A DNA stretch of 15,403 bases from the NCBI GenBank assembly GCA_030446945.1, contig JAUJMI010000029.1, forward strand, positions 1 through 15,403, given 5' to 3'. The notes below the pieces were generated by a model. It ran no database searches. It had not been told where the DNA came from and worked only from the letters and a program-made list of their open reading frames with translations. This DNA comes from Longimicrobium sp. GTDB taxonomy: Bacteria; Gemmatimonadota; Gemmatimonadetes; Longimicrobiales; Longimicrobiaceae. A program made the translations under genes and the position numbers. Within the stretch, counting starts at the first letter, position 1. Each line of letters opens with the position of its first letter. Shown here piece by piece: positions 13,793 to 15,403 of the stretch.

Positions 13793-15133
13793 ATGACCGA
13801 TTCCTCCCCTCATCCCCGCCCCGTTCGCAAGCCGAGGCGCCGCTGGCGCTGGCACGTTCCCCCCGCGCTCATGCACGGCCCGGAGCAGCTGGAAGGCGGT
13901 GAGATCCTGGCGGAGATGGAGGGCCCGCAGGCGATGGTGATGTTCCAGCTGGCGCGCGACGTGTCGCTGTGGGGGAGTGCCGACCCGGACGAGCGCCGCC
14001 CCGATCCGGACGCCGCGGGCCCGGAGGTCCACAGCGCGGACCGCGCGCACTTCTTCACCGGCGACGCGCACCCCCGCCTGATCGCGCAGATGGAGGCCGC
14101 CGCCTTCGACGCCGGGCTGGAGGCGCCGCTGCGGGCCGCCGCCGAGGTGCTGCGGGCGCCGGGCGAGGTGACACGGGCCCAGCTTACCGCCGCCTGCCTG
14201 GACGTTTCGAAGTGGGCGGACGAGCGGGACATGCTGGGCACCGCGCTGGCATTCGCGCAGGCGGGCGCCATCGCGTCGCCGCGCGACCCGGCGATGGGGT
14301 ACCGCGTGGGGCTCCTCGCCCGGCGGCGGGCGGAGTATCCCCGTGCGGAGAGCTGGTTCCGGCGCGTGATCGGCCTGGGGCGGCAGGCCAAGGACTGGGA
14401 ATCGTACGCGCAGGCCTTCCTCGGCCTGGCCAATCTTTACATGCAGCGTGGAAACTACCCCGCCGCGCGGCGCTTCCTGATCCGCTGCCTCCGCGCCGCT
14501 CGCAGGCACGGCTTCCGCGAGCTGCAGGCGAAGGCGTACCACGACCTCTTCGCCATCGCGATACAGACCGACCAGTTCGCCGAGGCCAACGACCTGGCGC
14601 GCCTCGCGTTCCGCGCGTACGGACCCAGGCACCCCCGCCTGCCCGTCCTGGCCAGCGACGTGGGCGTTCTCTGGGTGGTGCGCGGCGAGTTCGCGCCGGC
14701 GCTGGAGGTGCTGCGCGCCGCCCACCCGCACATCTCCCACCCATGCGAGCAGCTGCTGAGCTGGGGGAACATCGCGCGCGCGGCGGGGGGCGCGGGCGAC
14801 CGCGCCACCTACGACGAGGCGTGGGACAACATCTGGAGCTACGCGGGGGAATGGCACAACCGCGAGAACGCCCCGTGGGCGCTCATGGACGCCGCTCGCG
14901 GGGCCACGAGCCTGGGTGACTGGCCCCGCGCGGAGCGTGCCGCATCGACCGCGCGTGAGATCGCGGTGCGGCGCGCGGAGGCGCACGTGCTGGCGGAGGC
15001 GGAGTCGGTGCTCGACTCGGTCACCCGCAGGCTCCAGTTCCAGGCCGTCGCGCCGGCGTCGAACGACGCGGTGGTGCAGGGGCTGGCCTCGGACCTCACC
15101 CGGTACCTGCGCCGTAAAACGGCCGCGGAGTAA
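13793..15133 (+). CDS. TPR-repeat protein of unknown function
   Basis: 446 residues from ATG 13793, with GGAG at 13780-13783. A basic start ('RKPRRRWRW', 12-20), a region of unknown fold (~25-125), then helical pairs of TPR type from ~145 to ~400, for example 'SYAQAFLGLANLYMQRGNYPAARRFLIRCL' (204-233) and 'AKAYHDLFAIAIQTDQFAEANDLARLAFRAY' (246-276). No signal peptide, membrane segment, helix-turn-helix or enzyme motif that I can point to. TPR arrays bind other proteins, so a scaffold or adaptor role is likely. The last codons and stop form the hairpin at 15119-15146. Confidence 0.8.
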   Translation: MTDSSPHPRPVRKPRRRWRWHVPPALMHGPEQLEGGEILAEMEGPQAMVMFQLARDVSLWGSADPDERRPDPDAAGPEVHSADRAHFFTGDAHPRLIAQMEAAAFDAGLEAPLRAAAEVLRAPGEVTRAQLTAACLDVSKWADERDMLGTALAFAQAGAIASPRDPAMGYRVGLLARRRAEYPRAESWFRRVIGLGRQAKDWESYAQAFLGLANLYMQRGNYPAARRFLIRCLRAARRHGFRELQAKAYHDLFAIAIQTDQFAEANDLARLAFRAYGPRHPRLPVLASDVGVLWVVRGEFAPALEVLRAAHPHISHPCEQLLSWGNIARAAGGAGDRATYDEAWDNIWSYAGEWHNRENAPWALMDAARGATSLGDWPRAERAASTAREIAVRRAEAHVLAEAESVLDSVTRRLQFQAVAPASNDAVVQGLASDLTRYLRRKTAAE

Positions 15134-15146
15134 TCTCCGCGGCCGT
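15119..15146 (-). terminator. Intrinsic terminator with the opposing gene's stop codon in its loop
   Basis: Perfect 12-bp stem ACGGCCGCGGAG/CTCCGCGGCCGT with a 4-nt loop TAAT (15131-15134). On the minus strand the stem is followed by TTTT, as expected for an intrinsic terminator of the small lipoprotein gene. On the plus strand no T-run follows. The TAA stop of the TPR gene is the first three loop bases, so the stem encodes that protein's last four residues. Confidence 0.75.
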
Positions 15147-15162
15147 CCCAATCCGGTACGGC

Positions 15163-15348
15163 TCAGCCGCCGCTCCCCTTCACTCCTCCCCCCAGAGACG
15201 TGCTGTCCTCGGGCGGGGGGGGTGGCGGGCTTTCTTCGTGGCGGCCCACCGCGGGGGGCGCAATCCCGCCGGTGGTGGGGGTCCCTTCGCACGCCGCCAG
15301 GAGCAGCGAGAGCGAAGCGAGGGCGGGGATGATGCGGGCGAACCTCAT
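15163..15348 (-). CDS. Small proline-rich lipoprotein
   Basis: 61 residues. Signal 'MRFARIIPALASLSLLLAAC' with lipobox LAAC and C20 as lipidation site, then a 41-residue tail rich in Pro, Gly and Ser with a run of six Pro (41-46). Start ATG 15348 has GGAG at 6-nt spacing. No known domain; after processing it would be a short lipid-anchored peptide. Its transcript probably ends at the hairpin 15119-15146. Real gene status rests on signal, ribosome site and terminator. Confidence 0.7.
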   Translation of the reverse strand: MRFARIIPALASLSLLLAACEGTPTTGGIAPPAVGRHEESPPPPPPEDSTSLGGGVKGSGG

Positions 15349-15403
15349 CTGAAGCTCCGTAGAAGCTGGTTTTGGTTGTTGTCCGTTGTGGACGCCTCAA
15401 CGT

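Noticed and set aside
12614..15400. A 928-codon open frame on the minus strand
   Set aside because: It runs antisense to the TPR gene and out of frame through the SDR gene. The translation is Arg/Ala/Gly-rich with no domains, as expected for a shadow in very GC-rich DNA.

Overview
The window looks like chromosomal DNA from a very GC-rich, diderm, aerobic bacterium. Reasons are strong G/C third-position bias, several GTG starts, Shine-Dalgarno sites of the GGAGG type, and three lipoproteins with lipoboxes. Gene content and the style of the intergenic repeats remind me of Gemmatimonadota, especially the Longimicrobium group. That placement is inference from recollection, not a search. No phage, insertion sequence, CRISPR array, tRNA or rRNA was seen.

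Layout: (1) 44-531, minus strand, a small type II toxin-antitoxin pair. (2) 954-3935, plus strand, a phenylacetyl-CoA epoxidase operon in the order paaA, paaD (DUF59 part), paaB, paaC, then a separate zinc-ribbon gene matching the C-terminal part of PaaD. A 14-bp palindrome just after the likely promoter fits the Thermus PaaR (TetR family) operator consensus as I remember it. The reductase paaE, the ligase paaK and the later pathway genes are not in the window. (3) 4080-9964, a minus-strand run transcribed toward paa: Eis-like acetyltransferase, oligopeptide-type binding lipoprotein, soluble PAS histidine kinase, and a lone FAD/[4Fe-4S] subunit of the 4-hydroxybenzoyl-CoA reductase type. (4) 10117-11478, plus, a NamZ/DUF1343 lipoprotein. 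(5) 11479-12024, no gene, filled with small hairpins and dispersed repeats. (6) 12025-13536, minus, an NAD(P)-binding SDR protein with a DUF1990-like C-terminal domain. (7) 13793-15133, plus, a TPR protein. (8) 15163-15348, minus, a tiny proline-rich lipoprotein.

The most unusual signal is non-coding. Four loci (2084-2165, 2503-2568, 6747-6848, 8632-8708) share one design: a short tandem array of 7- or 8-nt words, a loop, then the reverse-complement array. The word differs at each locus. All four lie within 0-11 nt of the stop codon of a gene that is followed by another gene on the same strand. A second class, a ~95-bp two-hairpin element present twice (3998-4092 and 11814-11910), occupies the gaps between convergent genes. 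One array apparently encodes the first ~32 residues of PaaD. Sequence alone does not show whether these elements shape mRNA ends or are relics of a mobile or copying process.
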